This document shows positions 25,962-34,206 of a DNA stretch of 64,000 bases, piece by piece. How positions within the stretch are numbered: position 1 is the first letter of the stretch; each line of letters begins with the position of its first letter. The DNA is from Paraperibacillus marinus. GTDB taxonomy: Bacteria; Bacillota; Bacilli; Bacillales; DSM-1321. The position numbers and the translations under genes were made by a program. Below the pieces are notes generated by a model, which worked only from the letters and a program-made list of their open reading frames with translations, made no database searches and was not told the DNA's origin. The DNA is taken from assembly GCF_046237605.1 (NCBI RefSeq), contig NZ_CP143542.1, positions 2,418,001 to 2,482,000 on the forward strand. Direction: 5' to 3'.

Positions 25962-25982
25962 AAGCCTCCCTATCGGAGACTT
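25962..25982 (-). terminator. Hairpin behind the 63-residue gene
   Basis: AAGTCTCC/GGAGGCTT arms followed on the minus strand by TTTCTT, downstream of the gene at 26040-26231. Confidence 0.5.
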
Positions 25983-26039
25983 CCTGTAAGGAATCCAGCA
26001 GTTCTTTTCTCTATATTATAGGCGGGAGATCCATTTCAG

Positions 26040-26231
26040 TTACTCCTCGCTTTTTGTTTGATTAAAAACTCCTCTAAGATGACCAACGAAATATCCTTTA
26101 TCTTCAAGCAAGTTTAAAATCTCCTCAACAACTTCTGCTTGTTCAATAGGCATTGATGCATCTCTTCCTTGAACCGTCTTATTTTCCTCAACTGTTTCGA
26201 TTTTCAATACTCCACGTAAAAATTTAGACAT
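26040..26231 (-). CDS. 63-residue acidic protein of unknown function
   Basis: Starts at ATG 26231 behind GGGAG and ends at its own hairpin (25962-25982). Sequence features: basic N-terminus (MSKFLRGVLKIETVEE), acidic middle with EQAEVVEEILNLLEDKGYFV. No signal peptide or membrane segment. It sits alone between the restriction pair and the decayed region; not recognised. A controller or small accessory protein of the neighbouring system is conceivable, but no DNA-binding motif is visible. Confidence 0.45.
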   Translation of the reverse strand: MSKFLRGVLKIETVEENKTVQGRDASMPIEQAEVVEEILNLLEDKGYFVGHLRGVFNQTKSEE

Positions 26232-26409
26232 TTAACATTACTCCCTTATTTCATATTATTTTTCTAGCTCAATTCAAAATCCTGTGATCCTGGGCTGTAT
26301 GAGGCATAAACAAATCCTGGTATTATTTATTTTAACTCACTAAAACGCGCCCCCAAAAAATTGTCAAGTTTACCATTTTGTTCGATAGGTGACTGGCGGG
26401 GGATAATGT

Positions 26410-26722
26410 AAGGCTCTCGATAAAATCCTTGAAAAGCATAAAGAGCTTAACAAGCACTGGGATCTTCAATATATCTCAACAACGGTTGCTCCAACAGTCC
26501 AACGGGAGATAAAGCATGACATCAAAAAACTAATGAGGGCATTAATCATACTGATTTCAGTACCCAAGTCCTTAATGTGGGTTGCTGCAAGGATTTACGG
26601 TAGCTTGTGATAGAGATGTGATTGCTACCACTGATATTTTTAGGCCACCATGTTTATTTAAAGCTGAAAATGTAGTTCAAGAAAGGATTGCAAGTTTGAA
26701 ACAAAAACAGAATAATATGTAG
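26410..26722 (+). pseudogene. Decayed plus-strand gene remnant
   Basis: Two coding-like stretches in different frames: one reading KILEKHKELNKHWDLQYIST onward (about 26410-26560) and one reading FTVACDRDVIATTDIFRPP to a TAG at 26720-26722. A terminator with TTTTTT (26727-26772) follows immediately, confirming a former plus-strand gene end. Start and most of the body are missing. Family not recognised. Confidence 0.4.
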
Positions 26723-26726
26723 TCAC

Positions 26727-26772
26727 GATAACTCCTATGTACCTTTTAAAAACTTGCATAGGAGTTATCATT
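26727..26772 (+). terminator. Terminator of the remnant
   Basis: A 13-bp stem ATAACTCCTATG/CATAGGAGTTAT with an 18-base loop and a trailing CATTTTTT on the plus strand. Confidence 0.7.
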
Positions 26773-26879
26773 TTTTGATAAATGCAGAACTTTTTTTATA
26801 TTTATTTAAAAGTTCTCCTTTTTAACGTGCTCATACACACTAACAAATTTCTAAGTAGCATACCTCTTTTTAACCAGGG

Positions 26880-28673
26880 TTATTTATTACCAAATCTTTT
26901 TCCAACTTCAAGCACTTTTTCCAAAGATTTACTCGCATCGATTTTATTCGTATTACTACCTTCCCGAATGTAAATTTCATTTTCAAACATACTTACGTCA
27001 GCTGGTGTATTTATTGCAATCTCAATTACTTGTTTTCCCCTATATTGTCTAATATTAAATAATTTTACTTGTGATTTTATCGCTTCTGTAACATTATGCT
27101 TATCAACTTCTGATACAAACCTTCTAATATAGCTATCTAAATCTTCTCTAACAGCATTTATTTCTCCATCTATACCTACAATATATTTTTGAGATACGGT
27201 TAAATAATCCTCTTTTAAATTTTCTTGAACCCAGTTCGCGTCTTGCTCATTATCAGCTATTCCAATGAAAATATATGAGGTATTTTTTGATGCTCTATTT
27301 GCCATTGCTACTGCTGTTTTTAATACTTTCTCTATCACAATTGGATTAAATCTAATTCCCTTAGGGCTAATTGAATATAACCCCTGCTTAAATTCAAATG
27401 CCTCTGTTTCAGTTTTAGCCAAAGAAAGAATTGTTTCAAATTCGTATTCTGTTCCTAACTTCTCTACTCTATGATTTTCATCTAAAATGAATAAATCACG
27501 AATTAAACCATTTACAACGCTAATGTTGTCTTTTCTATCTTCCTCCTTCACAGAATGTCTTCCTTGAACCAACCTACTTTGTAAGCCTTTCAACTGATGA
27601 ATTATTTCTTTTTCATCTTTTGGAACCATTCTCTCTTTAATAATTAATCTATACATTGCCATAAATACTGCATAAAAAGAGTACTTTACTGCATTTCTAG
27701 TCTGACCTGAAACTACTGCTCTAAAATTTTGACCATCTATTTTCTCTGAAAGTGCGCTACGAACTACTTCAAAAACTTTCAAAAAATCCCTTTTAATTTT
27801 CTCAGAACTTATTCTTTTTAAATTTATAATTACAGAATGATATAACTTGGAATTTTCATCATATAATGAATCTAGGTTCTCTCTGCTTACTTCAAATGGA
27901 CGATCTAATATTATTGAACACAACAAGTCAGCTATTATTTCCTCGTCTTCACTATTTCTTATGTGTGGACGACCAAGTACTCCTACTTGATACCAAAACA
28001 TATCTTCAATAGAGACTTTATAACCACTAGCCGTACGACTATCATCAAGACTTATCTCTGGCATATCATATAAACACAAAATATCTCTTGATGCATCTCC
28101 TCTTAACATTTCAGCAATTTCTCTTACCATTTCACTAAATTCGTTAATAACACCTGCTTGCCTTTTTTCCTGTAAACTTAACTGTCTACCTTGAGAATTT
28201 ATTCTACCAAATACATCTATCATACTCTCTTCGCTAATAGACTCAAAAGTAGTCACTGCTAATTGATAGTTTAAAAATTCACTTGAAACCTTAGGATCTT
28301 GTACTTCTAAACTTTCAATATTTGGATTAACCTTAAAAATTCCATTTTTTCTATTTTCATTAGCTGAAGGGAAAACATTCAGATCAAACCTTTTTTCTTC
28401 CCATGCTATTCTGTTTTCTATAAAGTCAAATATAGCTGTCAACCTTTGAACTCCATCTAAAATTTCTAAACCTTTGTACTCATTTGTCGAAATATTTTTG
28501 GCGAATAAAAATAAAGGTAATGGATAACCTCTCATTATACTGTCTATTAACATAGTTTTTTCATATGGTGCCCATACTAGTTTTCTTTGATATTTTCTAT
28601 TAACTATTAATTCTCCCTTTCTATACAAGTTATACGCTTCTAAAATACTCATACCTTTAGGACTGATATTCAT
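26880..28673 (-). CDS. DUF262 plus AlbA_2-type DNA-binding protein
   Basis: A 597-residue protein. The N-terminus is a DUF262 (GmrS/ParB-like) domain: NRKYQRKLVWAPYEKTMLID, then GYPLPLFLF and EILDGVQRLTAIFDFIE, including the DGVQR nucleotide-site motif. The C-terminal third (about 410-580) contains FEFKQGLYSISPKG and AVAMANRASKNTSYIFIGIAD, the pattern of Schlafen AlbA_2 domains. DUF262 proteins occur in type IV restriction (GmrSD) and many defence islands; this fusion may sense or cut modified or foreign nucleic acid, which is inference. ATG at 28673 follows TAAGGAG and lies 12 bases after the end of the hsdR remnant. Confidence 0.75.
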   Translation of the reverse strand: MNISPKGMSILEAYNLYRKGELIVNRKYQRKLVWAPYEKTMLIDSIMRGYPLPLFLFAKNISTNEYKGLEILDGVQRLTAIFDFIENRIAWEEKRFDLNVFPSANENRKNGIFKVNPNIESLEVQDPKVSSEFLNYQLAVTTFESISEESMIDVFGRINSQGRQLSLQEKRQAGVINEFSEMVREIAEMLRGDASRDILCLYDMPEISLDDSRTASGYKVSIEDMFWYQVGVLGRPHIRNSEDEEIIADLLCSIILDRPFEVSRENLDSLYDENSKLYHSVIINLKRISSEKIKRDFLKVFEVVRSALSEKIDGQNFRAVVSGQTRNAVKYSFYAVFMAMYRLIIKERMVPKDEKEIIHQLKGLQSRLVQGRHSVKEEDRKDNISVVNGLIRDLFILDENHRVEKLGTEYEFETILSLAKTETEAFEFKQGLYSISPKGIRFNPIVIEKVLKTAVAMANRASKNTSYIFIGIADNEQDANWVQENLKEDYLTVSQKYIVGIDGEINAVREDLDSYIRRFVSEVDKHNVTEAIKSQVKLFNIRQYRGKQVIEIAINTPADVSMFENEIYIREGSNTNKIDASKSLEKVLEVGKRFGNK

Positions 28674-28685
28674 ATTTCAATCTCC

Positions 28686-29371
28686 TTATAAATCAAATTC
28701 AAGTTGAGCCATCAATTCAACTTCCTTAATAACTGTGTCTACTGCATCTTTTTGTAAATCTGGTGGATAGCCGTATTTCTTTAACATTCTTCTTACCGTT
28801 ACACGCATTTTTGCACAGGCGGATTCACGTAAAACTCCAGTAAATACTCAGGTTTTCTTTAATTGATTTTGTGAGCTCAAGAGCGATCAGTTTTAGTGTG
28901 TCGTCGCCTAATACTTGTTCTGCTGTTTCATGTGATGCTAGAGCATCGTAAAAGGCTACTTCTTTTTTAATGAACCCCGCAAGTTCCCCACTTTTATATG
29001 CTGCATCCCTTTTCTTCGTAAGAGCAATTAATTCCTCAAACACTTTGGAATTTTCAATTACACTCTTGTTGTACTTATTTAAAGCGCCTTCCAGCATCTC
29101 AGTTAACTTGCGCGCCTTTATTAAATTTTTACGTTACACCGCTTTTACTTTGCCGTTTAGTAATCGATTTAAGAGCTCTACAGCTAAGTTTTTGTGAGGC
29201 ATTGATTTTTACACCTTCAAAAAAATTTATCCGACAAGATCGAAATATCTGATTTATCTATGCCTTGTGACTCATAAATATCAATGACTTCTTCTGAAAT
29301 AACTGATTTAGAAATCAACTGTCTGCCATTTGCCAAATACTTTCTTCAAAACCGATATTTGCTGTTGCCAC
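28686..29371 (-). pseudogene. hsdM-hsdR deletion scar (type I restriction remnant)
   Basis: On the minus strand GGAGG and a GTG start at 29371 open ATANIGFEESIWQMAD, the typical N-terminus of an HsdM methylase. After 17 codons the reading runs into HsdR-type sequence: VISEEVIDIYESQGIDKSD, ISILSD, then PHKNLAVELLNRLLNGKVKA, an in-frame stop, MLEGALNKYNKSVIEN, a frameshift near 28825, and finally ACAKMRVTVRRMLKKYGYPP to a stop at 28686. So almost all of hsdM, all of hsdS and most of hsdR were deleted, joining the two ends, and the joint then decayed further. Confidence 0.75.
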
Positions 29372-30124
29372 ACAAAAACCTCCATTACTTTTTCAGCGTC
29401 TAGCTTATATTACCTATTGCTTAATTATATCTTGTTTCCAATTTCATTACATTGTTATCAGAAAATAAATAGCATGTATCTTAAAATAATGTAAAAAGAG
29501 CATAAGAAGAACTTGTCCCCAACTATGCTGCGGAACTAGGAAGAGCCTATTATTTTCATGAGTACACATTTTTTCAATTTGTCACAAGCATGTGACTAAA
29601 AATAAAAAGACTGTCACATGGCCGTGACACTCTTCATAAATATGATCTCACCGAAACACTAGGCTCTGCCTAGTCTAACAATAAAAGCGAAACACGTTTC
29701 TCTTATGCTCTTTTTGTCCTTTTCGTTCAAGAATTTATTTCTTTGAAATAACTTCACCATCATCATCAGTTTTCTCTTGCCATTTTTCATTGTTTTCGAA
29801 TCTGCAACAATAATAAAGTTTCTATGCGGCCTCCCACCAATTCAGTGAATTAATGGGAGACATGCTCATTTAACTATATTCTTAGGCGTTAGCTTACCGA
29901 AAAGCTTACCATATGATATAAAAAGTCCTCTAAATCCTTGGTTTATCAAGGGTTTAGGGCGCTAATTACATCATACCGCCCTTACACCCGCCGAGGCATT
30001 CCACCAGCGTTTTCTTCTTGTTTCCATGCAGTTACAACATTAGTTTTCTAGGAACATAACTGCAATAGTCATAAGCCAACTTTTACAACAGTTTCAATTT
30101 AAAGAAGCTACTATTAAAAAGGTA
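29372..30124. other. Gap without intact genes
   Basis: About 750 bases. A possible remnant on the minus strand (YYCCRFENNEKWQEKTDDDG to a stop at 29735) and several small hairpins (for example near 29620 and 29830) are visible. No complete gene or RNA is supported. Confidence 0.4.
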
Positions 30125-30385
30125 CTAATTAACAATATTATAGCTAGAGTTTTCATTAAAAATAGCAAAATCTTTTTTTGAGTATTCAGGATAAAGTTTC
30201 AATTCTATCTCTAATAAATATGCTGATAGGGCATTTATTGTTGATATACCAAACTTATTTGTAGATATAATTCCATTTGGATATCTTTTAAATTGTTCTT
30301 CAAGAAATTTACCCGATTTACTTTTAAAAAGAAATTCCTTAACATTATCTTCATCAAAAGTGACGTATACAATAAAGTACTTCAT
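30125..30385 (-). CDS. 86-residue protein of unknown function
   Basis: ATG at 30385 has GGAGGAATT directly in front, a strong ribosome site. The product starts MKYFIVYVTFDEDNVKEFLF and has a mixed alpha/beta look with no membrane segment. It is divergent from the Nudix gene, with which it shares a 90-base promoter region. Not recognised; the good start makes it a probable real gene. Confidence 0.5.
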   Translation of the reverse strand: MKYFIVYVTFDEDNVKEFLFKSKSGKFLEEQFKRYPNGIISTNKFGISTINALSAYLLEIELKLYPEYSKKDFAIFNENSSYNIVN

Positions 30386-30476
30386 AATTCCTCCTTTCTT
30401 AATTTATCTATTCGACATAAAATGTATTTTTCCTATAATATTATTAAGTCAGAAAGAATGTATAAAGGAGAAAATA

Positions 30477-30872
30477 ATGAAAAAATTCATCAAGGTAGTA
30501 GCAGCAATAATAGAAAACGAACAAAAAGATATCTTATGCGCTTTAAGATCTCCACAAATGTCCATCCCAAATCTTTGGGAATTCCCTGGCGGAAAAGTCG
30601 AACCAAACGAAGATATCTACTCTGCTCTTGAAAGAGAAATTAACGAAGAACTAGGTTGCCAAATAACAGACCTAGAGCTCTTCAACGAAAACACACACGA
30701 ATACGAAACCTATATCATTAATCTAATATCAATTATGTGTAAGATTGCCAGCGGAGAGCCACAACCAACTGAGCATTCCAAACTAATCTGGCTCAAAAAA
30801 GAAAACCTTAATTCCCTAAAATGGGCACCAGCTGATATCCCTGCGGTCGAACAATTAGTGTATAAAGATTAG
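30477..30872 (+). CDS. Nudix hydrolase (MutT-like)
   Basis: A 131-residue Nudix protein with an intact box, G39-x5-E45-x7-REINEELG (39-60), and the preceding LWEFPGGK typical of MutT/(d)CTP pyrophosphohydrolases that clean oxidised or non-canonical nucleotides. The late VEQLV-like end and the WLKKENL segment also fit the NTP-pyrophosphohydrolase branch. ATG at 30477 follows AAGGAG; longer upstream frames lack a site. A bidirectional hairpin at 30876-30901 ends it. It may be part of the surrounding immunity zone or a chance neighbour. Confidence 0.85.
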   Translation: MKKFIKVVAAIIENEQKDILCALRSPQMSIPNLWEFPGGKVEPNEDIYSALEREINEELGCQITDLELFNENTHEYETYIINLISIMCKIASGEPQPTEHSKLIWLKKENLNSLKWAPADIPAVEQLVYKD

Positions 30873-30875
30873 ACA

Positions 30876-30901
30876 ATAGACTTCTCAAATGAGAAGTCTA
30901 T
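30876..30901. terminator. Bidirectional terminator
   Basis: A perfect 11-bp stem ATAGACTTCTC/GAGAAGTCTAT with a 4-base loop between the convergent Nudix gene and helicase remnant. Confidence 0.7.
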
Positions 30902-31745
30902 ACTCTTTTAGTGAATTCGTTATATAAATTGATTGGAATTTCATGTTCTAATTGAAACTGAACTGTAATTGGTTTTTCACCAGCATACTCGATGGTATTT
31001 CCATTACCAATATAAATATACGGCTCAATTTTCCCATCAATTTTTTTATATTTCCTTACAAACAGGTGGAGATGAATTCCTCTATCTTTGTTAAAGATAA
31101 TATTTTTGCCTCTATCTGTTTGTTGAGAGACGGCATTTGGAGTTTGCCATTGAAAAATGCTTTGGCTTTTGAATTCGTCATGGTAGTTTATGCTTTCTTT
31201 GATGTCTGCTTCTTTATGAAGATCAATGTATAAGAAAAAATCGTTACCATGAGTGATTAGGCCGGAACCTCTAAAAGCACTGTGCATTTTGCGATAGTTA
31301 GAAAGAAGGGCTGCGTCTACCATTAGATATTGTTCATACAGCTTTAAGTGTGGGACACCATAATACTCCTGTTTAAATTCTTTTTCATACCTAAACATCG
31401 CGTAATTTACAAGATCCTCAAAATATACTCTGAAACGCTCTTCCTCCAAAACCTCAGTAAATGTCCTGGTTTTTGTTAATTGCTCTCCTTTTAGCTCAAA
31501 CAGTTTTAGTCTGCTTTTTAATTGTCCTGAATCATAGTAGTTTTTGTTCAAACAATCCAAACATGATGTACACTGTCAGCATCAAAATATTTTATCACTT
31601 TAAGCACCTCGTAGATGGCATTGTCGAGGAAGAAATATTTATCATTCAGTAGGTATTTAATGATGTCAAATTCATAGACTCTTTTTAATGGAAGCTTGCT
31701 CGATAATTCCTTTAGAGCCCTTAAATTTTTATAAAGATAAGGTCA
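30898..31745 (-). pseudogene. C-terminal remnant of a DUF3427 helicase
   Basis: The open part (to 31560) encodes a DUF3427-type C-terminal domain of DEAD/DEAH helicases: HSAFRGSGLITHGNDFFLYI, INYHDEFKSQSIFQWQTPN and GIHLHLFVRKYKK are characteristic. Upstream, coding continues in another frame (LYKNLRALKELSSKLPLKR, YEFDIIKYLLNDKYFFLDNA) to about 31745, then stops. The helicase and PLD domains are missing. It is a frameshifted, truncated relic; no ribosome site supports a separate small gene. Confidence 0.7.
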
Positions 31746-31981
31746 ATTTGAACAAATAATTGTCTCAAATTGAACTACTCCTCTGGCCAAATTAAACAGA
31801 TTGTTTTTCAACGATTTTTATATAATTTGTAAAATGTCTTTCAACTTGCTTCTGTTAGCCAGCAAAGAAGTCATTAATAGAATGTCCGAAATCATAACGT
31901 ATTCCCTGCAGCGTCTGCAGGGTTCGTAAGCTAATGTAGTTAAGAAATAAAAAAGTAAAAGTAACAATATAGGTTTTTAGA

Positions 31982-32480
31982 TTATAGATAGATGCAGCAT
32001 AATAATTCCCTCTGGAAAAAAGAACTAATTCTAAAGGAAGTACTTATAAAAGCGTATAACGCCATTACCCAACCTAATATAGTAAACAGAATTAACCCAA
32101 GGGAAAAAGGACTTAATGATAATCTACTAATAAGAGGGATACCCTCACCTGTTCCTGTATTAAATTTTGCAGTGACACGTGGACATTGGATGAATTGGTT
32201 GATCCAAAAGATCCCATCCATAAAATACCGGGGGAAAGCAAGCTAATAAAAATAAGATATCTGTAAATGTCCATTTTGTCTTCAGTTTTATTATCCACAC
32301 CAAAAGGAAATTAATCAGAAATGGAAGACTGACTATAATGATTTCCTGAGCCTTCTGAGTAAATCTTCTTTCAAGAATTTCAAAAAATTTATTAACACTA
32401 TATACAAAACAAAGTACGATTATTATAAAAAGATATTAGCAATTTTCTTGATTACAAAATAGGAAAGAATAGTATCCCCT
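31982..32480 (-). pseudogene. Broken copy of the small membrane gene of the TOMM cluster
   Basis: High nucleotide similarity to 936-1395, including the SPGILWMGS-type segment, the TAKFNTG segment and the upstream GGAGGGGAT site, but with frameshifts that split it into short frames. In the first copy the ABC exporter gene ends about 50 bases upstream of it; here no exporter remains. Confidence 0.75.
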
Positions 32481-32762
32481 CCAGTTCCTAATATCTAGTG
32501 ATTTGTTAGCTTTCAAAGTTATAATATTTTTTACTGTTTGTACCAAATGATGAACTCTATTCCCTATTATCTAATTATTTTCAAATTTCCAATACGTTTA
32601 TATCCATTTATTTAAATATTGAACATGAAGAAGGTACAAAAAAAGCCTGATTCCTCTGAAGTAAAGGTATTCAGGCCGTTTAAAAAGTATGTCTACAATC
32701 TATTTTTTAAACACATGCTTTGTTGTTGGGTTACAAATGAATCTCTTTCTTCTGTAACTCTA

Positions 32763-32939
32763 TTAAAGCTCCCTCAGCTGCTGGTTCAAAGAGGCCAATC
32801 CCTCTTCAATCTCACTCAGCTGTCTTTCCAGGGGAGAAATATTGCCATCCACGGATTCAAGCTTTTCCAGGTCGTTCTGAAGGAGGATATAGTCTGATTT
32901 CAGGTCTTGGATTTTGTATTCGATTTCTGATTTGGTCAT
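32763..32939 (-). CDS. Short coiled-coil protein (SE1832-like), copy C
   Basis: A 58-residue protein nearly identical to copy A (MTKSEIEYKIQDLKSDY start, LREL end; a few substitutions such as ILLQ and a DGN instead of NGN). It is intact and has the same position downstream of the 111-residue gene. Upstream of it lies an additional hairpin (near 32985-33065). Function unknown. Confidence 0.55.
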   Translation of the reverse strand: MTKSEIEYKIQDLKSDYILLQNDLEKLESVDGNISPLERQLSEIEEGLASLNQQLREL

Positions 32940-33115
32940 GTGGGATGCCTCTTTTTCTTGTATTCGTTTTCCTGATTATATCAAAATTCCTGCCGACTCT
33001 TATATATAAAAGATAGATTTCCTTTCTATAAGGAAATTTCAATAACCATGTTCCAGCAGGTTTTTTTATCCCTACTAAATCAATTCTTTCCTCTCACTAT
33101 TATTGTTTAATCCTA

Positions 33116-33451
33116 TTATTTAACAGTAAGCAAGTTAAACTCCCTCAGAAAACAAAATAGTTCTTCAGCACTTTGGAATTTAAAAGAATACCCATAAGGA
33201 ATAGGAGTTTCCCCCGTATTGATTCTCTTAGGAAATCTCTTCAACGCTGTGCTGTGGGTTAACCCCTTGGCTGCATTATTCAGCAGGAAAAAGTTCTCTA
33301 CGGTGACGGGGTTTAACGCCACTGTAATTTCTTTATTAGTTAATAAATAGACTAATTCTTCTGTATGTACATGTTCAAATTCAACTGCTTTGCTTGTTTC
33401 TTGTTTGACTATAAAACTATTATTTGTAAAGACTTTCATTAACTCTTCCAA
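33116..33451 (-). CDS. Conserved 111-residue protein of unknown function, copy C
   Basis: Full-length copy close to copy A (identical PKRINTGETPIPYGYS segment), with differences such as LLTNKEITVAL and NNAAKG. TTG start behind AGGAG as in the other copies. It sits between the intact coiled-coil gene and the broken RpiR regulator. Function unknown. Confidence 0.6.
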   Translation of the reverse strand: MEELMKVFTNNSFIVKQETSKAVEFEHVHTEELVYLLTNKEITVALNPVTVENFFLLNNAAKGLTHSTALKRFPKRINTGETPIPYGYSFKFQSAEELFCFLREFNLLTVK

Positions 33452-33528
33452 AAAAACATCTCCTATTATGTAGTGTCACAGTATTCTCCCTGGAGTTATG
33501 CTTCCTCCTCAAGCGTATTTGCCCAAGC

Positions 33529-33583
33529 AAAAACACCTCCGATTTTAGCACTTATAGTAAGTGTACCATTTCGAAGGTGTTTT
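33529..33583. repeat. Conserved hairpin, copy C
   Basis: Same double-stem sequence as the two other copies, in the same place upstream of the 111-residue gene. Confidence 0.65.
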
Positions 33584-33609
33584 AAAATGTCTATTTATTA
33601 TTCTTTCCC

Positions 33610-34110
33610 TCTCACCTTTATCGCATCAATGGTTTCAAGGATGGATGCAGTGTCGAAAGGACAGCATTTGACAGCTTGGTCAACGGAGTTTCCCCATAGG
33701 CAGTGAAGGAAACGAGTTTAGCTCCTTTTTCTTTTGCCTTTTTTACGGATTGAAGCAGATCTTTTGTCTGGCCTGAACGTGAGAAGGCGAGGATTTAATC
33801 CCTTTCCTGAAGCAGCGTGCTTCTTAAGATCGTGAGATGAGGATCAATGATCTCTTCTGAGATGAACCCCATCCTGCTCATCCGATAGTTTAGATCCTGT
33901 GCTACAAGCCCTGAGCTCCAGATGCCATAGATGAAAATCCTTTTGGCTTCATTAATCAAGTCTAAAACATCGTTGAATGACTTTGGCTCGGTGAGTTGCT
34001 GGACATTACCGAGCATTTCACGGTAAGAGGAGAACAGCTTCTATTCGATGTCCTCTTCTTCCCGGGATGTTTCCATTCCGCCTGCCAGCCGGATCTTCGA
34101 TTCAACAAAA
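33610..34110 (-). pseudogene. Broken MurR/RpiR regulator duplicate
   Basis: Matches 10945-11553 of the intact regulator at high identity but carries a deletion of about 110 bases near 33641, stop codons and a truncated N-terminus lacking the HTH. Homology ends sharply at about 34110; from there the sequence leads into the Z1/AIPR island. This marks the right edge of the duplicated segment. Confidence 0.8.
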
Positions 34111-34149
34111 ATTATTTATGGAAGTTTAAGCGTCCCACCAAGCAAAAAA

Positions 34150-34180
34150 AGAGAGTAACAGATTCAGATTGTTACTCTCT
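34150..34180 (-). terminator. Terminator of module 1
   Basis: AGAGAGTAACA/TGTTACTCTCT perfect stem with T-runs on both sides, behind the AIPR gene stop at 34207. Confidence 0.8.
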
Positions 34181-34206
34181 TTTTTCTCTAGTTTAGCTTA
34201 ATCCTA

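Noticed and set aside
30898..31560. Independent 220-residue gene
   Set aside because: It is only the DUF3427 tail of a larger helicase; the apparent start is a TTG without a ribosome site and coding continues upstream in another frame.
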